Positions 1 to 9,717 of a stretch of DNA of 49,987 nt are shown here, piece after piece. The position numbers were made by a program, and so were the translations under genes. Below the pieces are notes generated by a model, which did no database searches, had not been told where the DNA came from, and saw only the letters and a list, made by a program, of their open reading frames with translations. The DNA is from Sphaeroforma sirkka (Eukaryota; Opisthokonta; Ichthyosporea; Ichthyophonida). Numbering within the stretch: position 1 is the stretch's first letter; every line of letters begins with the position of its first letter. Where the stretch lies: positions 1 to 49,987 of the forward strand of contig LUCW03002000.1 of assembly GCA_001586965.3 (NCBI GenBank), read 5' to 3'.

Positions 1-512
1 AGGCTTCTTAGCGTGAGTCGGACCACGGCAAAGTCAGGAGTCAGGTTAATCAGTCGGTGTACGCTTTTATAACTTTATGAATATTTATTTTTCAAGTTGT
101 AAGGCACCTAGCCCTGAGGTACTGAACTATTATATGAGCATGCTACTTTACCGGAGAAAGGGTGAGCGCACTCAAATAATAATGTGACAACACCCACACA
201 AGCTGAGGAAACAATGGAGACTGGCTGGTGTTGGTACTTAGGTCTACCAGCTGGTAGCTGAGGTCCATCCTCGGTCATTGATCGAGCCTCCACATGACAA
301 CTTACGAGGGTAATACATAGTGTTTCAAGACCCCCATACTGGGTCAGTGGTCTGGCTCATCTCGGCCAACGCGACGTTTGTTTTGTTTATAGCCTGTTTC
401 AGGCATCGTAGATTTGTTTCTTCTGAACTCAGCTTAGGGTGCCCTGATGCGGTGGGTACTGGTACCATTGAGCCATACAAAAGGCTAAAGCTGCTTAGCT
501 TTCGTCACAAGT
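1..512. other. Unassigned sequence before copy A
   Basis: No convincing gene, repeat or RNA is visible here. Short open frames exist on both strands but have no recognisable motifs. Homology to copy B begins only near 513, so this stretch is outside the recognisable Ty3 element or is a part too diverged to align by eye. Confidence 0.5.
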
Positions 513-1177
513 ACCTGGCACCAGTTGCGTGATAATATACTTAACACCTTTTTTTTGAAGATGCACGTGACCGTGAACTTCTAGAGTCTCGCAAGTTCTT
601 TGCGAACGATACCACTATTCGAGGTGCTCTAGCTCATATGACACATATGAATACTCGGATGGGTGGTCGTACCTATACTGGCGAATATTTATTAATTTGT
701 CAGATGATGGAGACTCTGGGAGCTAACCTCTTTAAGAAAGTCAATGATGACATCATCGCCTATGGTGATTTGCGATCTATGCCTTGGTCTGTCTTTGAGA
801 AGATAGTACACAAGCATACCAATTCCTCTACTAGAGTACTTAGTACCACGAGCTACACCCAGCCCACTAAGCGAAACGCAGTAGAGACTAATACTGCGCG
901 TAGTACTAAGAAACCTCACTACTACTGGAGGGGTACTGGCTCTACTTCTACCGAACCGAAGGTGATAAGAAGGTGAGAGCGCCTTGCAAGAAGTGTGGTT
1001 ACAACCTCACAAAACGTAATGGCAAGTGGAATGGTAGACACGACCCTGTTAAGTGTGCACCAGGCAAAGCCAGATTTTGGACACTATATGAAAGAGTGTG
1101 CTACTTGCAAGGGTACTAACGGTTGGCACAAAGAGGATTGCAAGGACTTACCAGACGTCCAAGTTAAGCACTGACAG
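513..1177 (+). pseudogene. gag C-terminal half with zinc knuckles (copy A)
   Basis: The frame from about 560 to 976 matches the C-terminal part of copy B gag, including the region rich in Thr and Ser before the nucleocapsid. Cys/His clusters follow at about 983-1150: a CX2C group followed by HX4C, then a CX2C group with HX3C. This spacing is wider than the classic CX2CX4HX4C retroviral knuckle. Where copy B has a UGA between capsid and knuckles, copy A has AGA (Arg) and stays open. A small indel near 1069 shifts the frame. The usual role of this region is binding and packaging of element RNA in the virus-like particle. Confidence 0.7.
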
Positions 1178-1185
1178 TACCATAT

Positions 1186-1640
1186 GTGCACTAGAGCAAG
1201 ATTATGAGAAAATGTTCAATAAAATCTATACCAAAGGAGATGAACGTATCTTTCAAACAGTTTTCGTAAATGGAGAAAAAAGTTATGGCACTATTTGATC
1301 AGGGGCTGAAGTCTCTGCTATCTCATGCCGAGTAGCCTACGCTACAGATATGGCTGTCCATAACGAAACAACTGATTTAATCTTGGGAAATGGCAAAGTT
1401 ACTACTTGCGAACAAGCCATTGACTATGCACACATAATGCTGTCAGATAGAGAGAAGTGAAGACTCACCTAATCGTTACTGACATGTCTCAGAAATACGA
1501 TTTAATTATAGGTATGACTGATCTTCTCAGTTTAGGTATAACACTCACTGGTCTGCCTAATGGGCTGAACCCGAATAAAGATCAGTCAGATGATAATATG
1601 TTAAGAGATACCTAAACCTCCGGAAGGTGAAGCAAAGGAT
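1186..1640 (+). pseudogene. Retroelement aspartic protease fragment (copy A)
   Basis: After the UGA near 1171 the pol frame begins. It encodes the protease that cuts Gag and Pol. The active-site segment reads D-P-G-A in copy B; in copy A a one-base loss near 1300 breaks it just after the Asp. Downstream residues resembling the flap and the second conserved hydrophobic-G motif follow in another frame. The protein is not expressible as a single chain from this copy. Confidence 0.6.
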
Positions 1641-1749
1641 ATGATTCCGCACTTCACCGATATAATTATGGACTTAATTATACAAAACAGGAAGATTGCA
1701 ATAACTGACTGGTGTATGTTTTAAGTTCTCTAATGGGTACGTTAGACTT

Positions 1750-3060
1750 GACTTAACAAACGTCGACTTCTCTAAGTTAAAGTGTCCTTCACATAACTAC
1801 GTGAGTTGGAGACACAAAGACGTTGTCAAAACCCAAATCGAAGATTGGTTAAAACAGGGTCTAATTGAAATCAATTATGATGCAACCCCAGTTAACTTAG
1901 CTCTCTTAGCGGTCGATCAATATAAATCTGATGGAACGTTTAGTAAAACAAGAGTAGTACTAGACCTGTCGCCAATCAACAAACTAATTCCGCAACATAG
2001 TTTTCCCTTACCTAAGATAAGCGAGATACTACGCAAAATGGAGGTGCGACTATCTTTTCCAAGATAGACTTAAAAGCTGCATTCCATCAACTACAGATAT
2101 ATGAGCCTCATAGGAAATACTTTTCCTTTACTTGGCAAGGTAAGAAGTACCAGTTTAAAGTGTGCCTGAAGGCTTACACATGTTACCTTCTTTCTTCCAA
2201 CAAGTTATGATGGAACTATTTGCGGACCTGTCGTATAACGTATCAGTCTATTTAGATGATATAGTTATCTTTACAAAGACAGCACATGAACATGCTAAAC
2301 TCGTTAAAGAAGTCTTAAAGCGACTTAATCATGCTAAACTTAAGATTAACGAAGACAAGTGTTCTTTTGCTAAAGATACTATACACTTACTTGGCTACAA
2401 AGTATCTGCAGCAGGGGTAGAAATTGATCCTGGCAAGAAACAGTTTCTGTTGGATTTATCAACACCAATTACTGGAAGAGATGTGAACTCTGTGTGTGGG
2501 TTTGTTAACTTCTTCTCGGATTCGGTACCGCATCTTTCTCATTACTTAAAAGCCTTTCAGTCACCTACGGCTGCACAAAGGACCTTTGGGAAAGCTTTGG
2601 ACTAAAAAGAATGTGATGATGCATTTAAACTAGTCAAAAGTAAAGTAATGGACGCACCCATCATGCAGTACCCTGTGGATGGTGTCCCATTCAAGTAGCA
2701 ACCGACGCTTCAGATCGAGCGGTAGGTGGAGTGCTTTACCAAACGATAAATGGTAAACCGCGCTACATACAATTCTTTAGCAAGAGTTATAATAAGAGTC
2801 AACGGAATTACCCTACCGTTAAACAAGAGCTCCTTGCTATAGTTACTGCGCTAAGACAGTTTAAAGACTACCTTTATGGAAGTTACTTTACTGTCGCCTG
2901 TGATCAAAGTCTTTAACATACTTAAAGATATGAACCCTGATTCACAGTTGGTGAGCCGCTGGCATGACATTATTGCCAAGTTCGCTTTTAATATAACACA
3001 CATTCCAGGAATACATAACCATCTTCCTGACATGCTCTCTCGACTTGTGCCCGACTACCA
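1750..3060 (+). pseudogene. Reverse transcriptase and RNase H (copy A)
   Basis: The RT fingers segment with VVLDLSPINKLIP is at about 1950-1995 and the palm motif YLDDIVIF is at about 2248-2272, so both catalytic Asp residues are kept. RNase H follows: TDAS at about 2701-2712, QELLAIV at about 2824 and the terminal PDMLSR at about 3026-3043. Frameshifts near 2040, 2155, 2605, 2690 and 2915 split the protein into at least five pieces. RT copies element RNA into DNA and RNase H removes the RNA strand. The copy is dead as it stands, although the catalytic residues themselves are intact. Confidence 0.85.
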
Positions 3061-3130
3061 GAAAACAGTCAAAGAGTTATTAGCAACCGATTGGATGCTA
3101 AATAAGAAATGGTTTAACCTCGCTCAATCA

Positions 3131-3496
3131 CGATGGGGTCCATTTACTGTTGATATGTTCGCCGCAGAACATAACAAACAGGTTTCTGAATATAGGTCGT
3201 TGACTCATCCTAAAGGTGATGCATTTCAGCTTGACTTATCAAAGCATAATGCGTGGGCTAACCCACCTTGTCAACTTATCGCACAGTTGTTAAATTATGT
3301 TAATATTACTAAATCTACCATTACGCTGTGTTGTCCCTTACGTAACTCCGACCCATGGATACGTGATTTAATTAATATGATTCAAGACGAACCTATTTAT
3401 GTCGACCGTGAAACCGACACGTTCTTGTATCAGGGATCCTATTCTATTAAGAAGACGCCTTGGAAACACACCATTGTTTGTCGCATCGGTCCTGCA
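3131..3496 (+). CDS. Dam-like methyltransferase-related domain in pol (copy A)
   Basis: This domain sits between the last RNase H motif and the integrase zinc finger, within the 484-codon frame 2876-4330. It has the order seen in phage-type N6-adenine methyltransferases (Dam, PF05869, recalled rather than searched): an F-x-V-D-x-F-A segment, a line ending in a D-x-D cluster, then W-x-N-P-P at 3254-3271, a hydrophobic strand and an aromatic D-P-W. The catalytic motif reads NPPC rather than NPPW or NPPY, so activity is doubtful. The domain is uninterrupted here although the rest of copy A is broken. Confidence 0.6.
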
Positions 3497-3559
3497 GGTA
3501 CCACTAAGTGGAAACCCTCAACCGAATTCTTAGCTAAACTAGAGGAGTCTAAAGAGTTT

Positions 3560-5385
3560 GAACAAAAGCTCAAGACTCGTACAACACATGCACCCAACAA
3601 GATTGCAGTCGAGGTAATGCCGATTGAAACGGCATTAGATCGTAAAAACATGGAACTAGCTAAGGCCATGGATCAAAGACTCAAAACTCTAAGAGAACCT
3701 GAAGCTCGCACTCAACTACTTAAAGCGCTGCTTAAAGAACAGCCAGGAGTTGCAGAAACAACTGAAGAAGATACTTCAACAATCCAATGTTGTCAATTAT
3801 GTATCTCAGGACTCTACCCTCCTGATACTGAGGTTGCCCTTTCCAACAGGACTATGGTTCATCCAGCCAGCGTTACGCAGAATCTGACTGACTTAGAGGA
3901 GCTCGAAAGTAGAGTTAAAATTATACATAATTTAACGCATCGAGCATATGAGCATACTTATATAATGGCTATTCGTGCAGGGCTTGATCACCCGGCGCTG
4001 AAAGAAACCATACGTGAAGTATACCGACGCTGTACTGATTGTGAAAAGAACCAGATCAAGCGATACGGTTGGGCACCCCAAAAAAGTGTGACAGAAGACC
4101 AACCGATGCGCCGAGTCATAGTCGATTTGGTTAAACTCCCGCGATCCAAGCATACTGGCGATGTATATATCTGTCATTTCTTATGTGTGGCTTCGGGCTA
4201 TAACTTGCTTTATGCAATACCGAACAAACGTCCACAAACAGTGGCAGAATTATGCTATCACGTCTTTAATGACTTCGGTTTCCCCGAGTACTATGTTCTG
4301 ATAACGGTAGTGAGTTTTGTACCGACGTAATGGAGGCACTTATACTCGTATCAGGCATGACCCATAGGCGTGGTGTTCCTTACAAACCTCAAACGCAGGG
4401 TGCAAATGAGACACGTCATAGAGAACTTAAGAAACTCTTGCGTACCGCACTAGACGACGTTGAGGATATGTGGCCTTATCATTTGAAATGGGTTCAGACT
4501 CAAATGAATAACTGCATGAATCCTCAAACTGGAACACTCCCGTTTCACTATTTCTTTGGCCGCTATAGTGAATTACAAGCAACGTTTGATAAAACTGCGC
4601 CTGAGAAACACGCTACCCCGTGGCTACAAAAGATCAGCATATGCAGAACGTTGTTTACCCCTGTTTACTCGAGCACAAGAATCGCGTCCTACTTAAAGCG
4701 TATGACCGATGGAATAACACTAAGAACATTGTTCAGTTCAAAGTCGGCGATTACGTTAACATTATAAATCGAAACGCCAACGTTACCGAACTCTCTTCTA
4801 AGACGATAGGACCTTTTGTTATTTCCTACCATGATGAGAAGAGTGATACTTACGAAGTGAATAACATTGATGGTACTAGCGCAACCAATCTAGGCACTCA
4901 CCGTATCCCTACCTCCGAACTCTCATTCGCTCGCTCATTTGATTCTGATATACCAGTTATGGAGTCACAAGTCAAAGATATAATTGATAAAACATCCGAA
5001 GTACGGTTACACTTACCACAAGACCCGTTTCATGATGGGACAGTAGCTTCCTAACTTCCGGTGCATTTCGTGAAATCGCGATAAGCGTATCTTTAATAAG
5101 AAATGGAACAGCGTTTACTAAGAACACACGAGATAAACGAAAAGGGTTTCCTCAGGTGACTACAAACCCTGACGTATCTGAAATTCCCTATTTGCCACCT
5201 ACTTCCTACGTGACTAAACTTTCTGATCTGCTTACCAACAGTGCAGAAAATTGTTCAAACTTACTTACTAATGAAGAACAGCCTTTGGCTATTACCTTAC
5301 CAAATAATAAACGTAAGGCGCCTACATCGGAAATGGTTACTGGACCAAATACTAAACGACATAGAGTACAACATGAGTCTTGAAC
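3560..5385 (+). pseudogene. Integrase with C-terminal basic tail (copy A)
   Basis: A linker of about 100 residues rich in charged amino acids precedes an HHCC zinc finger (H near 3938, then C-x2-C at about 4032-4043). The DDE core follows: VDLVKL at about 4122, a frameshifted SDNG region near 4295, and the Glu of GANETRH at about 4400. The C-terminal GPF module is at about 4810. The tail ends with two Lys/Arg clusters (NNKRK and TKRHR, about 5305-5370) resembling a bipartite nuclear signal. No chromodomain is visible, unlike element D. Frameshifts near 4285, 4640 and 5000 break it. Confidence 0.8.
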
Positions 5386-5500
5386 TCGTACATATAGGCA
5401 CATACTTACTCGATAAGTCATGACCGAAACCGTTTTTTACTTTGGTTTTCGCTTTACCAACTAGATCGTATCTTAACGTACGTTCGTAGTTCTAAAAGCT

Positions 5501-5512
5501 ACTGGGGGGCTA
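5501..5512 (+). other. Polypurine tract (copy A)
   Basis: A run of six G residues, in the sequence ACTGGGGGGCTA, lies directly before the TG that starts the LTR. Copy B has the same tract in the same position. This is the usual place for the plus-strand primer. Confidence 0.75.
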
Positions 5513-5600
5513 TGTAGAAATACGGCCTCCGGTCAGTCTAAAATATCAAGATCAATTGAGATAATACATTGGTTTTTTTTATTTGTATTTTAAAAAAAAA
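5513..5600 (+). repeat. Truncated 3' LTR of copy A
   Basis: The segment starts with TGTAGAAATACGG like the other family LTRs and matches their first 88 bp or so. It ends in an A-rich run where foreign sequence begins. Confidence 0.8.
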
Positions 5601-5676
5601 GACTTAGTGAAACTGAATAGATACTGAGAATCAGGGTGAATTGGGTCTTAAGTCAATGGTACGCTGCGATTAGATC
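5601..5676 (-). pseudogene. 76-bp fragment of element C reverse transcriptase
   Basis: The reverse complement matches 38324-38395, the part of element C just after copy B. It begins with the same GATCTAATCGCAGCG sequence, carries the same TGA nonsense codon (after Y-H in the RT palm) and has a 6-bp insertion. It abuts an LTR at exactly the junction seen at 38323/38324. Confidence 0.8.
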
Positions 5677-6266
5677 TGTAGAAATACAGCCTCCGAGTCT
5701 AAAATATCAAGATCAATTGAGATAGTACATTGGTTTTTATTTGTATTTTAAATAATTTAGTACAAGCTCTTTTTCCAATATTTCCAAAGTGTTCTAAATT
5801 CACTTTGATGGCTCCAATAGCCTGAGTATTTGGTATGACATCTGCTTGGACCTATTTGAGACATTAGTAGATGTAGGATATTATAAACTAAATTTTATAA
5901 TCTCCGAACTACTACTTATAGATTTTGGTCCTCCCGCCAATCTCCAAAATCCAATAAGTCTTTTTCTTTTTTTAACTTTTCTTCAGATGGAACTTTATTT
6001 ATATCAGCTAATGTATTAACGTGACTTACGTTATTATGTCTATTTACAAATTAGGCAAGTGGTCATGAACACTTAGTACTTCTAGTGAAAATTATTCAAT
6101 AAAGAACAGCTAGAGGTACGCCCTGTGTGATCGAGGATATTTAGGCTCTTAACAAGAGGCAGTCCCGATCATTCTTACACAAGCTACCACTGCTAAATCC
6201 TAACTGACTAAATTGTATTTTAGTTTAATATAGTTTGAAACCTAGTAATTTCCATCGAAGTTTACA
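5677..6266 (+). repeat. Full LTR of the A/B family
   Basis: The 590 bp begin TGTAGAAATACAG and end TTTACA. They match both LTRs of copy B in reverse orientation. GATC precedes it and inverted LTR-derived sequence follows. No internal element sequence is attached, so it behaves as a solo LTR or as the edge of a deleted copy. Confidence 0.9.
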
Positions 6267-7109
6267 TCAAAGTGAATTTAGAACACTTTGGAAATATTGG
6301 AACAATAATTTGGATTATATTATTTTAAATACAAATAAAAACCAATATGTTGTCTCATTTGATCTTGATATTTTAGACATGACCGAAGGCTATTGTTCTC
6401 AGATATTAAAACCGAAGGCTATAAGTGTTTCAAGTTTCAAGTGAATGGTTGTGATGTATTTGATTCGAGTCCCTGCTTTTATATGCATTGGACTCGTAAT
6501 CTTTGAGCCATTAAAAAAAGATATTATAAAATTTGGTTTATAATATCCTACATTTATTATCGTCTCAAATAGGTCCAATTAAATGAGTCATACGAAATAC
6601 TCAGGCTATTGGAGCCATCAAACTGAATTTAGAACACTTTGGAAATATTGGAACAAGAATTTGGATTATATTATTTTAAATACAAATAAAAACCAATATG
6701 TTGTCTCATTTGATCTTGATATTTTAGACATGACCGAAGGCTATTGTTCTCAGATATTAAAACCGAAGGCTATAAGTGTTTCAAGTTTCAAGTGAATGGT
6801 TGTGATGTATTTGATTCGAGTCCCTGTTTTTTTTTATATGCATTGGACTCGTAATCTTTTGAGCCATTAAAAAAAAGATATTATAAAATTTGGTTTATAA
6901 TATCCTACATTTATTATCGTCTCAAATAGGTCCAATTAAATGAGTCATACGAAATACTCAGGCTATTGGAGCCATCAAACTGAATTTAGAACACTTTGGA
7001 AATATTGGAAAAAGAACATGTAATAAACTATTTAAAACACAAATAAAAACCAACATGTTGTCTCATTTGATCTTAATATTGTAGACTGACCGGAGGCCGT
7101 ATTTCTACA
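6267..7109 (-). repeat. Tandem array of LTR chimeras, about 2.4 units of 351-357 bp
   Basis: Units start at 6267, 6618 and 6975 with the same A/B-family LTR segment in reverse orientation. In the first two units the LTR end is replaced by about 120 bp of the LTR-like repeat also found at 27977 and 41744, including its hairpin (6462-6501 and 6813-6856). The third unit keeps the true LTR end, TTTCTACA at 7102-7109. Two 69-70 codon frames run through the units but have no protein features. Confidence 0.85.
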
Positions 7110-7543
7110 CATGTAGTTCACAGTGCCACCTCCGTCGACAAGTAAAAGTTGTTGTCAGGAGAGCTAATTTGTGTAGCTGTACAAACGTTGGGAATCGTTA
7201 TGCGAGCAATAGTTGTAGTGAGATGATAAAGGAAGTTGTGTTTATTGCTTCGTTTAGAGCATACTATCTCTAGGTGTCTTTACATTGAACAATCGTTACA
7301 TGTCAAATATTGAGCCGTGCACGCCCTGCTGTTATGTCTAAGAGCATTACAACGATCACAAGCTTTCAAACATAGAGAAGAAACATGGTTAGGCTTTTGA
7401 CAGACGAAACAGAGCATTGGGCGGCTATTTTTTTAGATTGAGTTGAATTTCAAAAATCGGTGATCATTCGGCCAACGTCCTGTAGTGTAGGTTTAGCGGG
7501 AGCAGGTGTAGTCCGGACAACTCCGGGAATGGCTTCATCAATT
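7110..7543 (-). pseudogene. Element F gag, 3' half with two zinc knuckles
   Basis: On the minus strand a Pro/Ala/Thr-rich stretch is followed, after a frameshift, by two consecutive CX2CX4HX4C knuckles (CFVC...H...C and CDRC...H...C, about 7295-7420). These are nucleocapsid-type RNA-binding motifs. The upstream half of the same gag lies at 16610-17244, on the far side of element D. Removing D and one copy of AATT joins the two halves in one open frame. No pol of F is visible before the LTR array at 7109. The family of F cannot be told from gag alone. Confidence 0.75.
7540..7543. other. Target site duplication AATT, left copy
   Basis: AATT flanks the left LTR of element D and recurs at 16610-16613 after the right LTR. 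Confidence 0.8.
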
Positions 7544-7791
7544 TGTAGTAAGTATACGCGAGATAACTGTATCTCAACGTTCTCCCTCCTCAGGGAGGGG
7601 GACGTTGTTCATTTATTAGTAATTATAAACAGTAATCCTAAAATGACTGACTCTTAAATGAGTCATTAGTCATGTGCTGTAAAACCAGCAAAACCCTAAA
7701 ACCCAGTTTATCAGATTATTCTGATAAACTGTAAAACTTGTAATAAACCTAAAATAATCAAATAAATATAAGTACTTGTATTCTGACCACA
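7544..7791 (-). repeat. 3' LTR of element D
   Basis: It starts TG and ends CA on either strand. It contains a perfect 12-bp stem with a 4-nt loop (7704-7731), a second hairpin with AATGACT/AGTCATT arms, a third with CCCTCC/GGAGGG arms, and the telomere-like motif AACCCTAAAACCC. Confidence 0.9.
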
Positions 7792-7798
7792 CCCCCCC
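7792..7798 (-). other. Polypurine tract of element D
   Basis: Seven C on the plus strand, so seven G on the element strand, directly precede the 3' LTR. The A/B family has six G in the same position. Confidence 0.75.
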
Positions 7799-7864
7799 AA
7801 ACTGAAGCACTGAACAAAGCAGTGTGCCAGTTTCAGAGATGATAAGAATAGCATAGTACCTTAT

Positions 7865-8029
7865 GTGCTGGCATTATCCTCGAGAGCTAGAGCATTGTGC
7901 TGGCATTTATCCTCGAGAGCTAGAGCATTGTGCTGGCATTTATCCTCGAGAGCTAGAGCATTGTGCTGGCATTTATCCTCAGAGAGCTAGAGCATTGTGC
8001 TGGCATTTTACCTCAGAGAGCTAGAGGAC
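7865..8029. repeat. Five tandem copies of a 32-35 bp repeat in the D 3' UTR
   Basis: Each copy has GTGCTGGCATT(T)A followed by a near-palindromic core of the form CTCGAGAGCTAGAG. The spacing is direct tandem with no unique spacers. Confidence 0.9.
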
Positions 8030-8239
8030 CCGATGTGTACGTCTCGAGCGACCCGTCGTGTTTGAATTCTTGAAGCTACTGTTCATCTGTGTCAGCATAT
8101 AGGAGTTTGGCAAGTACAATATAGGACTGTATTTGTGTCGGGAAAAAACTGCCAGTGGCAGAAACCGTGCAAACCATTAACCCGCTGTTTCAAAACAATG
8201 CCCAAGGAGTTGTTTGATTGATTTCGCTGTGTTATACTC

Positions 8240-8530
8240 CGAAGCAAGAGTGGCTCATTTAACCTCGCGAGCTTGAGCCGCTGACGATTTTCCCTCGCGA
8301 GCTCGAGTGCTAACCGTTTATTCTCGCGAGCTCGAGTGGTGGTTTATACTCGGGAGCTAGAGTCGCTGCTTTTTATACTCAAGAGCTCGAGAGGCTGGTT
8401 TATACTCGGGAGCTAGAGTTGCTGGTTTAAACTCGGGAGCTAGAGTCGCTGCTTTTTATATTCAAGAGCTCGAGTGGCTGGTTTATACTCGGGAGCTAGA
8501 GTTGCTGGTTTATGCTCCAGAGCTTGAGCT
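8240..8530. repeat. Ten further copies of the CTCGNGAGCTNGAG core
   Basis: Copies spaced about 26-32 bp carry variants such as CTCGCGAGCTCGAG and CTCGGGAGCTAGAG. With the array at 7865-8029 the core occurs about 15 times, all between the chromodomain stop and the polypurine tract of D. Confidence 0.85.
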
Positions 8531-8567
8531 CGATATCCGAGAACAAAGTTATATTGAAGATAAAGTA

Positions 8568-9443
8568 TTAGACTTGTGCACGTTGGCGCTTACGTGTCCG
8601 TGTCTGCGAAGCTTTGTGGTAGGCCGCGATATCGTTGGCATCATCAAAAGCTTCTGCTGTTTCCCACGTTGGTTCGCCTTCTCGCCATCTCACCAGGTAT
8701 TCTAATTTCCCCGTCTCATCATTCGTACGATGTGTGATAATATGGCGAAACTCCACCCCTCCTTCGGTCCATAAGTCTTCGTTAATTGGTGGGTCTGTGC
8801 GTCTATGCACTAAACGGAGGAGTTCCACCCGTACCGGTTTGGTCTTGAATTCTGGTGGGGCGGAACCATCCTTGTTCGCTAACTCGTAGCGTTGGCCGTG
8901 TCTAGCTTTGACTACATATGGTCCAAACAATGGCCGCATAGCCTTCGTTGTTCGGCCTTCTGATCGTACCATGACCACATCTCCTTCGTCGAAATGTACC
9001 AAGTCGTGAGCATGCAGGCGGTCAAATGTCGTCGTAAGCTTGCCTGTATACTTCTTGGTAATGTGGTGGAGGGTCGGCAATATAGTGTCCTGTAACTGGT
9101 CTAATCGTTGTGCCCAGGTGTCATTCGTCATCGGCTGAGAATCCGGTAACTCGTCCGTGAAATCGGCGAACGGAACATGGCGGCGGCCAAAGTACACGCT
9201 AAACGGTGCACTCTTATGGCGACGGGATATCCGAAGGTTCTGGTATAGCATCGTAAACGGAAGGCGTTCGTCCCATCGAAGGGGAACTGCCTCACAGCAT
9301 TGTCGAATAGAACGTGTAATCTCCTTGTGACGTCGTTCTGCCGCGCCCAGCACTTGGGGTCGATATGGTGGAGACACCTTATGTAGCATCCCCACTTCCT
9401 GGACCAGAAGCTCCACTAACTTGTTGGTGAACTCCTTCCCCAT
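8568..9443 (-). CDS. Integrase C-terminal part with chromodomain (element D)
   Basis: The frame holds the end of the DDE core, with the Glu in GAAERRHKE at about residues 49-57. A GPY module (LFGPYVV) follows at about residues 165-175. A chromodomain ends the protein at about residues 225-273: F-R-H-I-I-T-H-R, then EYLVRW and EPTWE, the aromatic pattern that reads methylated histone H3 tails. Such domains steer chromovirus integration to heterochromatin. A basic tail (RTRKRQR) ends the protein. The frame starts at an internal Met; the true chain continues upstream in the next segment, separated by a small indel. Confidence 0.85.
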   Translation of the reverse strand: MGKEFTNKLVELLVQEVGMLHKVSPPYRPQVLGAAERRHKEITRSIRQCCEAVPLRWDERLPFTMLYQNLRISRRHKSAPFSVYFGRRHVPFADFTDELPDSQPMTNDTWAQRLDQLQDTILPTLHHITKKYTGKLTTTFDRLHAHDLVHFDEGDVVMVRSEGRTTKAMRPLFGPYVVKARHGQRYELANKDGSAPPEFKTKPVRVELLRLVHRRTDPPINEDLWTEGGVEFRHIITHRTNDETGKLEYLVRWREGEPTWETAEAFDDANDIAAYHKASQTRTRKRQRAQV

Positions 9444-9456
9444 GTCTGTTTGGATT

Positions 9457-9717
9457 TTACGGGGAAACCATGTTCGCCAAAAAAATCTCTATGAGTGTCT
9501 GTGTCGTGGTTTCCTTTGTCTTGTCCGGTGTGGCTCGAAGGATAGAATAGCCTGTGGCGATGTCTAAGACGTGAAGAATATAATTGTTCTTGCGTCTGGA
9601 CTCCAGTGGCATCGGGATGTAGTCCACTTGAATATGGTCCCACGGGTAGCGTACATCGATGCTAATCATCGGGTGGAAACCTTTACGAAGAAGTGTCCTG
9701 TCCCAAACATGTGCCAC
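9457..9717 (-). CDS. Integrase core, first part (element D)
   Basis: This frame begins with the end of the zinc-finger region and carries the first catalytic Asp in WDHIQVDYIPM, followed by the strand HVLDIATGYSI. The second Asp, in QTDMGKEF, spans the indel to the next segment near 9445. The related element C has the same motifs. The protein inserts the element cDNA into the genome. Confidence 0.8.
   Translation of the reverse strand: MAHVWDRTLLRKGFHPMISIDVRYPWDHIQVDYIPMPLESRRKNNYILHVLDIATGYSILRATPDKTKETTTQTLIEIFLANMVSP

Larger units (their letters stand above)
513..5600 (+). mobile_element. Copy A: 5'-truncated Ty3/gypsy retrotransposon
   Basis: The order gag, zinc knuckles, protease, reverse transcriptase, RNase H, Dam-like domain and integrase is that of a Ty3/gypsy element with one extra domain. 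It aligns along its length with copy B (30675-38323, opposite strand). The 5' LTR and N-terminal half of gag are missing, and homology starts in mid-gag. Several frameshifts break pol, for example near 1275, 1610, 2160, 2690, 2915 and 4290. The 3' end keeps a polypurine tract and the first 88 bp of the LTR, which is then cut by rearranged sequence. Confidence 0.9.

Noticed and set aside
7865..8029. A possible CRISPR array from 33-bp periodic repeats
   Set aside because: The repeats are directly tandem without unique spacers, the genome is eukaryotic and the array lies in a retroelement UTR.
8635..8889. Plus-strand frame of 84 codons
   Set aside because: Antisense shadow of the integrase C-terminus and chromodomain.
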